64,000 nucleotides of DNA from Endozoicomonas sp965232255 (GCA_965232255.1 OZ246962.1:2046001-2110000), one strand, 5' to 3'. Shown: positions 31,015-39,131, counted from the first letter of the stretch. A program made the numbers and translations. The notes: generated from the letters alone by a model not told the origin.

Positions 31015-31914
31015 ATGCAGATAACCCTGGGCCCCTTGCTGTTTTTCTGGCCAAAAAAACAAGTTATTGCCTTTTATGAACAAGTTGCCCAGTCAGCATG
31101 CCAGCGAGTGTATCTGGGTGAAGTGGTCTGTTCCAAGCGTCGCGAGATGAAGCTGGATGACTGGTTGGCTCTGGCCACAATGTTGCAGGCAAATGGCAAA
31201 GAGGTAGTGCTATCGACCCTGACGCTGATTGAGGCTGAGTCAGAGTTGGCACAGGTCAGTAAGGTTTGCGCCAATGGCGAGTTTGTCGTTGAGGCCAACG
31301 ATATGGCGGCAGTTCATTACCTGACCAAGGCTGGTGTGCCTTTTGTCACTGGTCCCTCAGTAAATCTCTACAGCGGTGAGGCGTTGCAGGTGTTGCATCG
31401 TATGGGGCTAAAGCGCTGGGTATTACCGGTTGAATTGTCGTTTGATCATCTAAAGCGTATTTTGGCGCGTCTGCAAGCGCTGGGTATTGATGATCTGGAA
31501 ACCGAAGTGTTTAGCTATGGCCATTTACCCCTGGCTTACTCGGCCCGTTGTTTTACCGCTCGCGGCGAGGCATTGGGCAAAGACAACTGTCAGTTCAGCT
31601 GTATTAAGTCACCGTCAGGTATTGCGCTGAGTACCCAGGAAGGTGATGCGTTGTTTACCCTCAATGGTATACAGACTCTGTCGGGTAGTTGTCACAATGT
31701 GCTGGATCAGTGGCAAATGATGCAAGCCGCTGGCGTCAGTGCGATGCGCTTATCCGGGCATAACGCGTATATTATCAGAGTGTTGGAAGACTTTGCTTTG
31801 GCAATGGGCAATAACTCCGGCTGTACGACAGCCGCACAAGAGAGGTGCTGTAATGGTTATTGGTTTGGTCAGGCAGGGATTAGTCAGGCACGGATTAGTC
31901 AGGATAGTACGTAG
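31015..31914 (+). CDS. ubiV: UbiV, partner of UbiU
   Basis: This second U32-family protein forms the heterodimer with UbiU. The 299-residue protein starts MQITLGPLLFFWPKK and has VYLGEVVCSKRREMKLDDW, FVTGPSVNLYSGEAL, EVFSYGHLPLAYSARCFTAR and DNCQFSCIKS. The cysteines of the last two segments hold its 4Fe-4S cluster. Its final 20 codons overlap the start of the DUF4019 gene. That overlap contains an imperfect short repeat (GGATTAGTCAGG), which adds a poorly conserved tail. Confidence 0.94.
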   Translation: MQITLGPLLFFWPKKQVIAFYEQVAQSACQRVYLGEVVCSKRREMKLDDWLALATMLQANGKEVVLSTLTLIEAESELAQVSKVCANGEFVVEANDMAAVHYLTKAGVPFVTGPSVNLYSGEALQVLHRMGLKRWVLPVELSFDHLKRILARLQALGIDDLETEVFSYGHLPLAYSARCFTARGEALGKDNCQFSCIKSPSGIALSTQEGDALFTLNGIQTLSGSCHNVLDQWQMMQAAGVSAMRLSGHNAYIIRVLEDFALAMGNNSGCTTAAQERCCNGYWFGQAGISQARISQDST

Positions 31915-32314
31915 AGTCAGTCTCAAACCCTTGGCACTGGTTTGTGTGTTGTTAACGGCACCCTTGGTCGCAGCCGATGCCGGAGTTAACCGAATGGCCG
32001 CTGATTGGCTCAAGTTAATTGATCGTGGTGCTTTTCTGGCCAGTTGGGCCAGTGCTGCGCCATTGTTGCAGTGGCAGATGTCAGCAAAACACTGGGTATC
32101 AGTAATGAAATCCGCCCGCAGACCTTTTGGCAAGTTTGTCGCAAGAGAGTTGGTGCTGGCGAACCAGTATGCTAACTTGCCCAATGTGCCCATTGGGGAT
32201 TACTGGTTGATCACTTACCAGACAACCTTCGAAAGAGCTGCCGCAAGAGAGACAGTGACCTTTATGAAGGTCGGCAACTATTGGCTGCCCGTGGGCTATT
32301 ATGTTGCTATTTAA
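31853..32314 (+). CDS. DUF4019-type secreted protein
   Basis: The start ATG at 31853 has AGAGGT six bases upstream and overlaps the end of ubiV by 62 bases. The product of 153 residues has a basic N-terminus (LVRQGLVRHGLVRIVRRVS) and a hydrophobic core (LALVCVLLTAPLVAADA), so it is probably exported. The mature part fits the DUF4019 pattern: WLKLIDRGAFLASWASAAPL, RRPFGKFVARE, NLPNVPIGDYWLITYQTTFE and ETVTFMKVGNYWLPVGYYV. Function unknown. It is likely co-transcribed with ubiUV and converges on ubiT. Confidence 0.82.
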   Translation: MVIGLVRQGLVRHGLVRIVRRVSLKPLALVCVLLTAPLVAADAGVNRMAADWLKLIDRGAFLASWASAAPLLQWQMSAKHWVSVMKSARRPFGKFVARELVLANQYANLPNVPIGDYWLITYQTTFERAAARETVTFMKVGNYWLPVGYYVAI

Positions 32315-32335
32315 AGCTATGTTGCTATTTAAAGC
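32300..32335. repeat. 18-bp perfect tandem duplication at convergent gene ends
   Basis: TATGTTGCTATTTAAAGC occurs twice in direct succession (32300-32317 and 32318-32335). The copies carry the stop of the DUF4019 gene and the stop of ubiT respectively. Confidence 0.95.
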
Positions 32336-32819
32336 GCCCGGCAAGTCGGGTCAGGTGTTGCACCGGAATGGGTAGCTGTTCCGGTTCCAGGCTGTCGAGC
32401 AGGTTTTTAATACCCAACCCCAGTTCGGTGTCGCCTTCAATCATCAGGCTGCGCTGGAAAAATAGCGTATCCGGATCCTCCTGACGGCTGGCCAATCGCA
32501 AAAATGCCTTGCTGTTACCTCGAAACTCTACGTCAAAGTGTCGTGCGCTGGTGGCCGTTAATCGCTGGCCATCAAAGCTGATGTAAATGCTAAAGTCGAT
32601 ATCGGTAATATGGATTTTCAGACACCGATCTTGCAGGAAGTCAAAATCGCCTTCGGCAATCGGCAGGCGAAAGATATGATTAATGGCGCGGGTTATCGGG
32701 GCATTAACCACGAACGACGGTAGCAGTTTAATTGGCAGGCCCAATAGTGCCACGTCGGGTTTTTTCATGCCCCTGGGGAAGGGTAGGGGTGGAAAGGGAA
32801 GTCTGAATGGCGGTCTCAA
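32325..32819 (-). CDS. ubiT: UbiT, SCP2-domain ubiquinone accessory factor
   Basis: This 164-residue protein has an SCP2 lipid-binding domain, required for anaerobic ubiquinone synthesis together with UbiU and UbiV. Family segments are PSFVVNAPITRAINHIF, DGDFDFL-like AEGDFDFLQDRCLKI, FDGQRLTATSARHFDVEF and DTLFFQRSLMIEGDTELGL. The start is a TTG at 32819 overlapping the thiM stop, supported by AAGGAG six bases upstream; an ATG at 32768 has a worse site. It is convergent with ubiUV instead of co-directional, with thiM as its operon partner. Confidence 0.9.
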   Translation of the reverse strand: MRPPFRLPFPPLPFPRGMKKPDVALLGLPIKLLPSFVVNAPITRAINHIFRLPIAEGDFDFLQDRCLKIHITDIDFSIYISFDGQRLTATSARHFDVEFRGNSKAFLRLASRQEDPDTLFFQRSLMIEGDTELGLGIKNLLDSLEPEQLPIPVQHLTRLAGRFK

Positions 32820-33625
32820 TGGCAGCTCCTTTTCAGGCTACTGACGTTAATATGACTTTCCATGGTGCCCTGGTCAAGACGGTAGAGTTCATCGAGTAAA
32901 CGCAGTTGGAAAGTCCCTGGTCCAGGACAATTACGGCTGGCCAGCTCGCCAGAAATCCCCAGGCAAACCAGACCGGAAATGGCCGCAACCAGCGGTTTGT
33001 CACATACCGCCAGAAATGCACCAATAAGGGCCGTGGCCGTACATCCGGTGCCGGTTACCTTGGCCAGCATAGGGTGGCCGTTGTCTATTTTGTAGACTTC
33101 GTGACCGTCAGTAGCGTAATCGCATACTCCAGTCACAACAATCACCAGGCCATGCTCGCGGGCTTTTTCCTGGATAAAGTGCAGCGTGGATTCGCTACTG
33201 TTACTGCTGTCCACCCCTTTGCCGGTACTGATACCGGTAAACAGCGACGCTATCTCGGAAGCATTACCGCGCACCACTGTCGGTTGGCGTTCGAGCAGTC
33301 GCTGGTTGCTGGTCAGGCGAAAAGGAGTAACACCTGCGCCGACAGGGTCAAGAATCCAGGGTTTGTGCATCATGGCGGCCGTGCTGGCAGCCAGCACCAT
33401 GCTTTGCAGGCTCTCGCTGGTAACAGTACCACTGTTGATGACCAGAGTATTGGCAACACCAACCATGTCGGCCACTTCTTCAGGAGCGCTGGCCATTATT
33501 GGCGAGGCGCCGATGGCCAGCAGCGCATTGGCAGTCGTGTTGGTGACTACCGCATTGGTAATGTTATGAACCAGCGGCTGTTTTTCTCGCAACTTGCCGA
33601 GGGCGTCGATGATCTGTGTTTGCAT
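32816..33625 (-). CDS. thiM: Hydroxyethylthiazole kinase
   Basis: ThiM phosphorylates the thiazole alcohol in thiamine salvage. The 269-residue protein starts with REKQPLVHNITNAVVTNTTAN, followed by ASPIMASAPEEVADM and LDPVGAGVTPFR. The active-site region is VTGTGCTATALIGAFLA, with the conserved cysteine and anion hole. Thiamine supply fits the ThDP enzyme MenD, but no other thi gene is present and I found no TPP riboswitch pattern upstream. ubiT follows with a four-base overlap. Confidence 0.94.
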   Translation of the reverse strand: MQTQIIDALGKLREKQPLVHNITNAVVTNTTANALLAIGASPIMASAPEEVADMVGVANTLVINSGTVTSESLQSMVLAASTAAMMHKPWILDPVGAGVTPFRLTSNQRLLERQPTVVRGNASEIASLFTGISTGKGVDSSNSSESTLHFIQEKAREHGLVIVVTGVCDYATDGHEVYKIDNGHPMLAKVTGTGCTATALIGAFLAVCDKPLVAAISGLVCLGISGELASRNCPGPGTFQLRLLDELYRLDQGTMESHINVSSLKRSCH

Positions 33626-34086
33626 GGGGAACCCTGTTCTTCGAACTCAATCATAAAGGTGTGTCTCGTTGCATGAATTGACGTTCGTCACGATGTTATT
33701 CGATAACAAATAATTGCAAGAATAAACCATGTACTATCATGCATTTTCTGTGTAGTTTTTTTTTCTGTTTGTTGTTTATTTTATGGGAAAATAAAATGCA
33801 TTTTTTGGTTAAAAAAGTGTTGTTCGGTATTGTTTTTTGCCCGTTCTAGCGATATTTTTTACATCGTAATCGGTCCCTCCGGTTACCCGTTTTTAGCACC
33901 AGTTAACCAGTCAATTTCAATGATTCCGACCTTGGATCAGGACATCCATAAGTCTCGCTGACGGGTTCGTATAGCCCAAAGGGAACTTAAGTATTTTCCG
34001 GAGTCAGTAAAGAGATGTTTCGCTGTTAGTTTATAGCCATTTTTATAGCGCCAGATATTCGCGCTGATTTTTTGGAGTGGGGAGAT
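33626..34086. other. Divergent promoter region between thiM and alaE
   Basis: This 461-bp gap is very AT-rich from 33690 to 33870 (long T and A runs). The part 33880-34060 is less so and precedes alaE. I see no ORF with a plausible start and no recognisable riboswitch. Confidence 0.4.
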
Positions 34087-34512
34087 ATGTTTAACCGGGA
34101 TATGCTGGCAGATACTTTCGCCATGATTACTTGGGGTATAGTGGTTGGCATGAGTGTTGAACTGCTGGCCGGTCTGAGTTTTGAGCAGTCTTTACAATCC
34201 CGATTGTTAAGCATTCCAGTCAATCTGTTAACGGCCCGTGCTTACGGGTTGTACCGTGACTGGCTTGTCAATCGGGGTCAGGTAATTGGCACTGGATTCT
34301 TCCAGATGGCGTTACTGGACGTGCTGGCATTTATTTCTTTTCAAATTCCGTTGTACGCAACGATGGTATTTTTCACCGGTGCCAGCGTTGAGCAAGTGAT
34401 CGCCGCTTGTACCGGACAGATAGGCGCAATGATCATCATGGGCCGTCCGTACGGTATCTACTTGCAGATGTGTCGCAGCTGGTTCAAACCAGCCAATGTA
34501 CCTGCCATGTAG
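34087..34512 (+). CDS. alaE: L-alanine exporter AlaE
   Basis: A 141-residue inner-membrane protein with four hydrophobic segments exports excess L-alanine. Family motifs are DTFAMITWGIVVGMSVELLA, SFEQSLQSRLLSIPVNLLTA, YGLYRDWLV, DVLAFISFQIPLYATMVF and MGRPYGIYLQMCRSWF. The start ATG at 34087 has GGGGAG just upstream, better than an in-frame ATG at 34072. It ends at a terminator shared with convergent dps. Confidence 0.9.
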   Translation: MFNRDMLADTFAMITWGIVVGMSVELLAGLSFEQSLQSRLLSIPVNLLTARAYGLYRDWLVNRGQVIGTGFFQMALLDVLAFISFQIPLYATMVFFTGASVEQVIAACTGQIGAMIIMGRPYGIYLQMCRSWFKPANVPAM

Positions 34513-34528
34513 TAATACGGTCATCCAT

Positions 34529-34562
34529 AAAAAAACCTTGTCTGCGAACAAGGTTTTTTTTT
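34529..34562. terminator. Bidirectional rho-independent terminator
   Basis: AACCTTGT and ACAAGGTT pair around CTGCGA, with a run of A before and at least nine T after. It serves alaE and probably the convergent dps-type gene. Confidence 0.92.
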
Positions 34563-34619
34563 GCCCTGAGGATGCCGAAAAGGCATCGCTCAGAGAAGAG
34601 AGCAAACAACAATTGTTGC

Positions 34620-35099
34620 TTAGTGCTTTCTGGGCAAGTGTGCTTCGACCAGCCAGGTTTGCATATCAAGCTCGCGAGTTCTTGTTGTCAGGAGATCGAC
34701 GGATATTGGATCGGTTTCCCCCATCTCAGCCATTGCCTGCAAAGCCATACCAGTGACAAATGCCAGGTGCTTGCTGATAAGCTCAACGTGCGCATCGATG
34801 GAACTCAGGGTGTTTGGATAGGGAGGCAGAGTGCTTTTGCTGGCCACACTTTGCAGTGTCCCTTCAGGCTTGCAGCCAAGTTGAGCGATTCGCTCAGCAA
34901 CATCGTCGATGGTGTCTTCAACGATTTCGGCTACTTCATCAAACAGACGATGCACGGACAGAAATTCCCGACCGTACATGATCCAATGAGACTCTTTGAT
35001 CTGCATATACAGATCAATGGAACAGTAAAGAACTTTTTGTAGCTGTTGAGATGATCGCAGCTTAACGTCTTCAGGCAGCTTTTCGTAAGAAACTGACAT
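34620..35099 (-). CDS. dps: Dps-family ferritin-like DNA-protection protein
   Basis: This 159-residue four-helix protein forms shells that oxidise and store iron and shield DNA from peroxide. Ferroxidase ligands are seen at the inter-subunit site: His in KESHWIMYG, His and acidic residues in SVHRLFDEVAEIVEDTIDDV. The end WLVEAHLPRK is typical. It is divergent from hemG, which places iron handling next to heme synthesis. Confidence 0.9.
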   Translation of the reverse strand: MSVSYEKLPEDVKLRSSQQLQKVLYCSIDLYMQIKESHWIMYGREFLSVHRLFDEVAEIVEDTIDDVAERIAQLGCKPEGTLQSVASKSTLPPYPNTLSSIDAHVELISKHLAFVTGMALQAMAEMGETDPISVDLLTTRTRELDMQTWLVEAHLPRKH

Positions 35100-35255
35100 C
35101 GTAAAACTCCAGTTAATACTTCAGCAGTGTAAAAAACGGCCAAGAAAAAGAAAGTACCGTTTGGCACAAAATATTGATCTGCATTAACAATGCTGACCAA
35201 CTAATTGTTTAGCATCAACATAGTCACTTTCTCAAGGCTGGGCGTCAATAAGAAT

Positions 35256-35825
35256 ATGCCTCGTTTAGCATTGTTGTATGTCGGGTCTGAAGGCCAGACT
35301 CGCAAAATCATGGCGACGATTGACCGCTTCCTCGCTCGGGCAGGCCACAGTGCGCTTATGGCATCGTTGACGGATTTGCCAGAGAATTTTTGTCTGGAGT
35401 CGTACGACGCCGTGGTATTAGGTACTTCAATTCGCTATGGCCGTCACCATCGCTTGTGTTTGCAATTTATACGACAGCATGCAAGTCAGTTGGCGACCAT
35501 GCCCGGCTACTTCTTTTCAGTAAATCTGACGGCCAGAAAGCCTAAACGCCGCGATCCGCACAATAACCGTTATCTGCAAAAATTCCTGCAGCAGATTCCG
35601 TGGACGCCGGACCGGGTTGAGGTATTTGCCGGAGCCCTCCTCTATACTCGCTACCACTGGCTTGACCAGCAGATGATTCGCTTGATCATGAAATTGACCG
35701 GCGGTCCGACGGATGTCACAGAGGATACTGAGTTTACCGATTGGCAGCGGGTTAACGCGTTTGCCAGGCAGCTGAACCAGGACTTCAATCGGCTAAGCTG
35801 CCCGGAGCGGAGGGATCAGTCGTGA
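35256..35825 (+). CDS. hemG: Quinone-dependent protoporphyrinogen IX dehydrogenase
   Basis: This flavodoxin-fold enzyme oxidises protoporphyrinogen IX with FMN and passes electrons to menaquinone or ubiquinone, so heme can be made without oxygen. The 189-residue protein has the FMN loop LLYVGSEGQTRKI, VLGTSIRYGRHHRLCLQFI, FFSVNLTARKPKRRDP and FAGALLYTRYHWLDQQMIR. The ATG at 35256 is the natural start; the frame is open from a TTG at 35205. Its quinone need ties it to the men and ubi genes of this window. Confidence 0.93.
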   Translation: MPRLALLYVGSEGQTRKIMATIDRFLARAGHSALMASLTDLPENFCLESYDAVVLGTSIRYGRHHRLCLQFIRQHASQLATMPGYFFSVNLTARKPKRRDPHNNRYLQKFLQQIPWTPDRVEVFAGALLYTRYHWLDQQMIRLIMKLTGGPTDVTEDTEFTDWQRVNAFARQLNQDFNRLSCPERRDQS

Positions 35826-35923
35826 AGATGAGTCGCGGTTGGGCTGAAAACCAGACCAAGTAGAATACCAAAGCCATAGATAATGGGCATGAACAGAGCA
35901 ATACCAGCCATGATTAAATCCAT
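35816..35923 (-). CDS. Possible 35-residue membrane peptide
   Basis: On the minus strand an ATG at 35923, preceded by AGGATGG, opens a 35-codon frame. It gives one hydrophobic helix with glycines (IYGFGILLGLVF) and a short polar tail (SPTATHLHD). It overlaps the 3' end of hemG by ten bases. The good Shine-Dalgarno site and single helix fit a small inner-membrane protein, but no homologue is recognised. Confidence 0.4.
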   Translation of the reverse strand: MDLIMAGIALFMPIIYGFGILLGLVFSPTATHLHD

Positions 35924-36094
35924 AATACCATCCTGCCTACTTGCGTGGTGGTTGGGGGTCATGCTTGCTGATGATGGTCGGAACTGAACACATCTGCGGT
36001 CGACGTCAAGAGCTTATCCATCTTATGCCACAGTTTTTGGCGAAGTCAAAATAGCGCTAAGATGCTTACAAACTGATATATGGAGACCATCTTC

Positions 36095-36889
36095 ATGCGT
36101 CTTGTTGCGGCATTGATTTTGTTACTGGGGTTGCAGGTAGCCTCCGCCGATGGTTTGCAAAGTCGGCTTACACCTGGCGGAATTTATATTGGTCAGGCGG
36201 CGCCCGATAGTCGGATTGTCTATGGTGGGCAGTCGATCCGGGTGGCGCCTGATGGGCGCTTTATTCTGGGTTTTGGGCGTGATGCACCGCTACAGCAGTC
36301 CTACACGGAATATTTTGCCAATGGGCAATCAAAGACCGTTAAGCTTACGCTCAAGTCAAGGCAGTATGATATTCAGCGTCTGACGGGCATTGACAGAAAG
36401 TATGTAACTCCGGATGAAAAAGTGTTGTCGCGTATTCGTGCTGAAGCTAAAGAGGTGCGCGAGGCGCGGATGCAGGATACTGACCAGAGTGACCTGTTTA
36501 ATGGTTTCGGCTGGCCGGTAAAAGGTCGCATCAGTGGCGTTTATGGCAGCCAGAGATACTATAACGGCCAACCGGGTAGCCCCCATTACGGCCTCGACAT
36601 CGCTGTACCCACCGGCACACCCGTGGCGGCTCCGGCAGATGGTGTCGTGAGCTTGGCCGACCCTGATCTTTACTACTCGGGGGGGACCATCATTATCGAT
36701 CACGGTCATGGTATTTTTTCCAGCTTTTTGCACCTGAGTGATGTCGCCGTTGCGGTCGGCACTCCCGTGAAACGCGGCGAGATCATTGGCGAGGTGGGAG
36801 CAACGGGCCGAGTAACCGGAGCGCACCTTGACTGGCGCTACAACTGGTTTGACCAACGCCTTGATCCGGCTTTGTTGACCGTTGAGTGA
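36095..36889 (+). CDS. Secreted M23-family metallopeptidase
   Basis: A signal peptide (MRLVAALILLLGLQVASADG) precedes a beta-rich N-terminal domain (about residues 25-125) and a C-terminal LytM/M23 domain. The zinc site shows H-x3-D in SPHYGLDIAVPTG and the catalytic histidine in SSFLHLSDV. The usual HLH motif appears as GAHLDWRYNW, with Asp at the second ligand position, a variant I recall from a subgroup of proteobacterial homologues. It should cut peptidoglycan cross-bridges in the periplasm, or act as an amidase activator. The ATG at 36095 is chosen because GGAG lies nine bases upstream. Confidence 0.9.
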   Translation: MRLVAALILLLGLQVASADGLQSRLTPGGIYIGQAAPDSRIVYGGQSIRVAPDGRFILGFGRDAPLQQSYTEYFANGQSKTVKLTLKSRQYDIQRLTGIDRKYVTPDEKVLSRIRAEAKEVREARMQDTDQSDLFNGFGWPVKGRISGVYGSQRYYNGQPGSPHYGLDIAVPTGTPVAAPADGVVSLADPDLYYSGGTIIIDHGHGIFSSFLHLSDVAVAVGTPVKRGEIIGEVGATGRVTGAHLDWRYNWFDQRLDPALLTVE

Positions 36890-36930
36890 AGTTGATTGAA
36901 AAATAGCAGACGATAGTTGTTATTCTGATC

Positions 36931-38613
36931 TCAAGACACAGGTTGCAGAAAACCTGCTCTCTGGGATTGGGTGCAAATAACTAACCTTGGCGCTCGTTTA
37001 TCGACGTCCGAAAAAACAGCCGACACCAACGCATCTATGTCTTCCTGAACTGGTAGTGCGCTCCCTTTTGCTTTAAGGCCCAATGCTTGCAGCTGCTCAA
37101 CTGTCGGATAGCGCAAGCTTCTCAGGTCTGTTGCGTTGACTTGAGTGTGGCCATTAAATTGCCGGAAATACTGGTCGACAATGGTGCTGTTTAAAAATAG
37201 CCACAAGCCACGGGCAATATCGTTTTGTAACGGCTTGCCTTGTGCATGAAAATAATTGGTTTTGTTGTCAAAACCAACGACATCCACATCGGCAACAGAA
37301 GGTTCATAAAGGGCGGCAACAATACGACGCTTTTCTTCTTTTGCCGTAAGGCGCTTGGTTAAAATATAAGTTCCGTTGGGAACCATCAACTTGCGGGTTT
37401 CACTGTTATTAACCAAGGCATTGGGCTTTTTGCCACCGCTGATTGGCCACAACACGGAACCATTTTTTAGGTGTGTGGGGTAAATTAGTGGCACAGTGTC
37501 GGCTTCAGGTGCCATCCTGAGGTTATCGCGTGTTCTGAAATCCACCACTTTCCCAGTGCTGACCTCAAGACTCAAGTCCGATAATGAGCAAGGTAGCCCG
37601 CTAATCTTGACGGCGATATCGGCCTCTTGCTCCGACGTGACAATATGAATAAACCGCTCGGGATTAGCCGGGTTAACGACCTCATGAAAAGGCGCAATGC
37701 GAATTATCGGATTTGGTTCTTCAGCGCAACTGCTGGAGGAGATTTCAACATCCCCCTGGGGTGCACCCTTTACCAGGTGGAAAATCACGTTTTCCTGCAG
37801 TACCTTGTCGCTCTTGAATGCCTTTGTGCGACTATCAAATATCCGGATTTTCCTGAGTGCCGTTTCATCCAACAGAACATCACGAAATCCTTTAAAATAG
37901 GGGCCGTTACAGAAACTGCGTGGTGTGATGGCTACCAGCTCACCACCGGGTTCAAGCAGTTTGATGGCCAGGGCAACGAAGGCAGAGTAAAGATTGCCGG
38001 TCTCAATACCGACCTGTTGGAGTAATTTTCGCTGGCGACTTTGACTACCGATCTTAAAATAAGGTGGGTTAAGAATCGCCTTGTTATAGCGGGTTATGGG
38101 AGTGGCATCCACAGACCTGGCCAGCAACTGATTGACGGCGCTTGCGATAAAATCACTTGGGACAACATTGCTGTGCCACTGGATATGTTGCTCAGCAGCC
38201 ATTCTGGCAAACAGAGTTACACTGTCGTGCAGATCATTAAGTAAAACCTGGTCGGTTTCGTAAGTCGTTGCGATGATTTTTTTTACATGACCTTCCCGGA
38301 TAACTCTTTGCAAAAAGGCTGCGGTTAGCGACCCTACGCCAGCACCGGCATCCAGTAATGAGATGTCACCGCTGAGGTCGTCAAACATGGAAGCCAGAAG
38401 TTCGGCCGTGGCTGCGGGGGTCATGTATTGCCCTTGCTCACCGCGTTTGGCCTGATCAAGTTTCAGTGCTGCTTCCTGACGGATATCATCAATAATATGT
38501 AACAAATCTCCGGCGTCTCCGTGGGTTGCTGGTGGCCATTGGGCAGGCTGGATAATCGGGGTATCAGCGCCTATAAGCGCAAGCAGGCCACACAGAAAAA
38601 ATAGTCGGACCAT
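36931..38613 (-). CDS. Orphan N6-adenine DNA methyltransferase with signal-peptide-like N-terminus
   Basis: This 560-residue protein resembles Eco57I/PaeR7I-type adenine methyltransferases. It has QGQYMTPAATAELLASMF, motif I as LLDAGAGVGSLTAAFL, motif IV as ILNPPYFKIG and motif VI-VIII region LEPGGELVAITPRSF. The C-terminal half (TGKVVDFRTRDN, LIYPTHL, YFRQFNGHTQVNATDLRSL) fits a target-recognition domain. Before this comes MVRLFFLCGLLALIGADTP, a good match to a cleavable signal peptide and unexpected for a DNA enzyme. No restriction endonuclease gene lies beside it. The upstream in-frame TTG at 38637 is less likely than the ATG at 38613. Neither has a strong ribosome-binding site. Confidence 0.85.
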   Translation of the reverse strand: MVRLFFLCGLLALIGADTPIIQPAQWPPATHGDAGDLLHIIDDIRQEAALKLDQAKRGEQGQYMTPAATAELLASMFDDLSGDISLLDAGAGVGSLTAAFLQRVIREGHVKKIIATTYETDQVLLNDLHDSVTLFARMAAEQHIQWHSNVVPSDFIASAVNQLLARSVDATPITRYNKAILNPPYFKIGSQSRQRKLLQQVGIETGNLYSAFVALAIKLLEPGGELVAITPRSFCNGPYFKGFRDVLLDETALRKIRIFDSRTKAFKSDKVLQENVIFHLVKGAPQGDVEISSSSCAEEPNPIIRIAPFHEVVNPANPERFIHIVTSEQEADIAVKISGLPCSLSDLSLEVSTGKVVDFRTRDNLRMAPEADTVPLIYPTHLKNGSVLWPISGGKKPNALVNNSETRKLMVPNGTYILTKRLTAKEEKRRIVAALYEPSVADVDVVGFDNKTNYFHAQGKPLQNDIARGLWLFLNSTIVDQYFRQFNGHTQVNATDLRSLRYPTVEQLQALGLKAKGSALPVQEDIDALVSAVFSDVDKRAPRLVICTQSQRAGFLQPVS

Positions 38614-38646
38614 AATAACAAAGCTGAGGGTTAGCAACCGTGGTTT

Positions 38647-38823
38647 TTATTCGTTTTGTCTGATATTGCAAGGTGCAGCGAAAACCATTCTGGTTGCCAG
38701 TCGGTGTCTGCACCAATCGGTCAAAGGGTTGATCCGCACATTAAAAAAAAGTTCCAACCGCTGCTCTTTGAGCAGATCCACACAAAACGCCTGTAGGTAT
38801 TTAATACAGGCTCCTTGCGGCAT
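38647..38823 (-). CDS. Possible small cysteine-containing protein under a Fur-like site
   Basis: A 58-codon frame from the ATG at 38823 gives MPQGACIKYLQAFCVDLLKE at its start and DWCRHRLATRMVFAAPC near its end, with four cysteines. A Fur-like box lies about 20 bases upstream in its orientation. No Shine-Dalgarno site is evident and no family is recognised, so it may be a remnant or a chance frame. Confidence 0.35.
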   Translation of the reverse strand: MPQGACIKYLQAFCVDLLKEQRLELFFNVRINPLTDWCRHRLATRMVFAAPCNIRQNE

Positions 38824-38844
38824 AACGTCACAGATCAAGCTGAT

Positions 38845-38859
38845 TGAGAATGATAATCT
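38845..38859. promoter_or_regulatory. Fur-box-like site
   Basis: TGAGAATGATAATCT matches the 7-1-7 Fur consensus TGATAATNATTATCA at 11 of 14 informative positions. It lies in a 518-bp gap between the methyltransferase and the NhaC-type gene. The remainder of the gap (38870-39077) shows no convincing gene. Confidence 0.5.
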
Positions 38860-39131
38860 GATCAAAACAACGTTCAGCTTCAGGCAGAGCGGGTAGCGCG
38901 AGTTTGTTACGTGCTGTGTGTATCCACAGCAGATGGTTTGACGCGCTTGATCTGCCGGCCGGTTTCACTGTGCGACTAAGCGCCAATAGTTATGGAATAC
39001 AGGATGTCTGTCTATGTCATGGTTGATGGTATTGCCAAGTGATTAATCGAGTGCGGCTGTACGTATAAATAGCTATTATGGCCGATGGTGCCCCGCAAAA
39101 TAATAGCCTAACGCACCGAAGGAGTTCTGTT

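Noticed and set aside
33626..33900. TPP riboswitch upstream of thiM
   Set aside because: No match to the conserved thi-box core on the minus strand.
36931..39131. Restriction-modification system around the methyltransferase
   Set aside because: Neither side has a frame resembling an endonuclease or specificity subunit.
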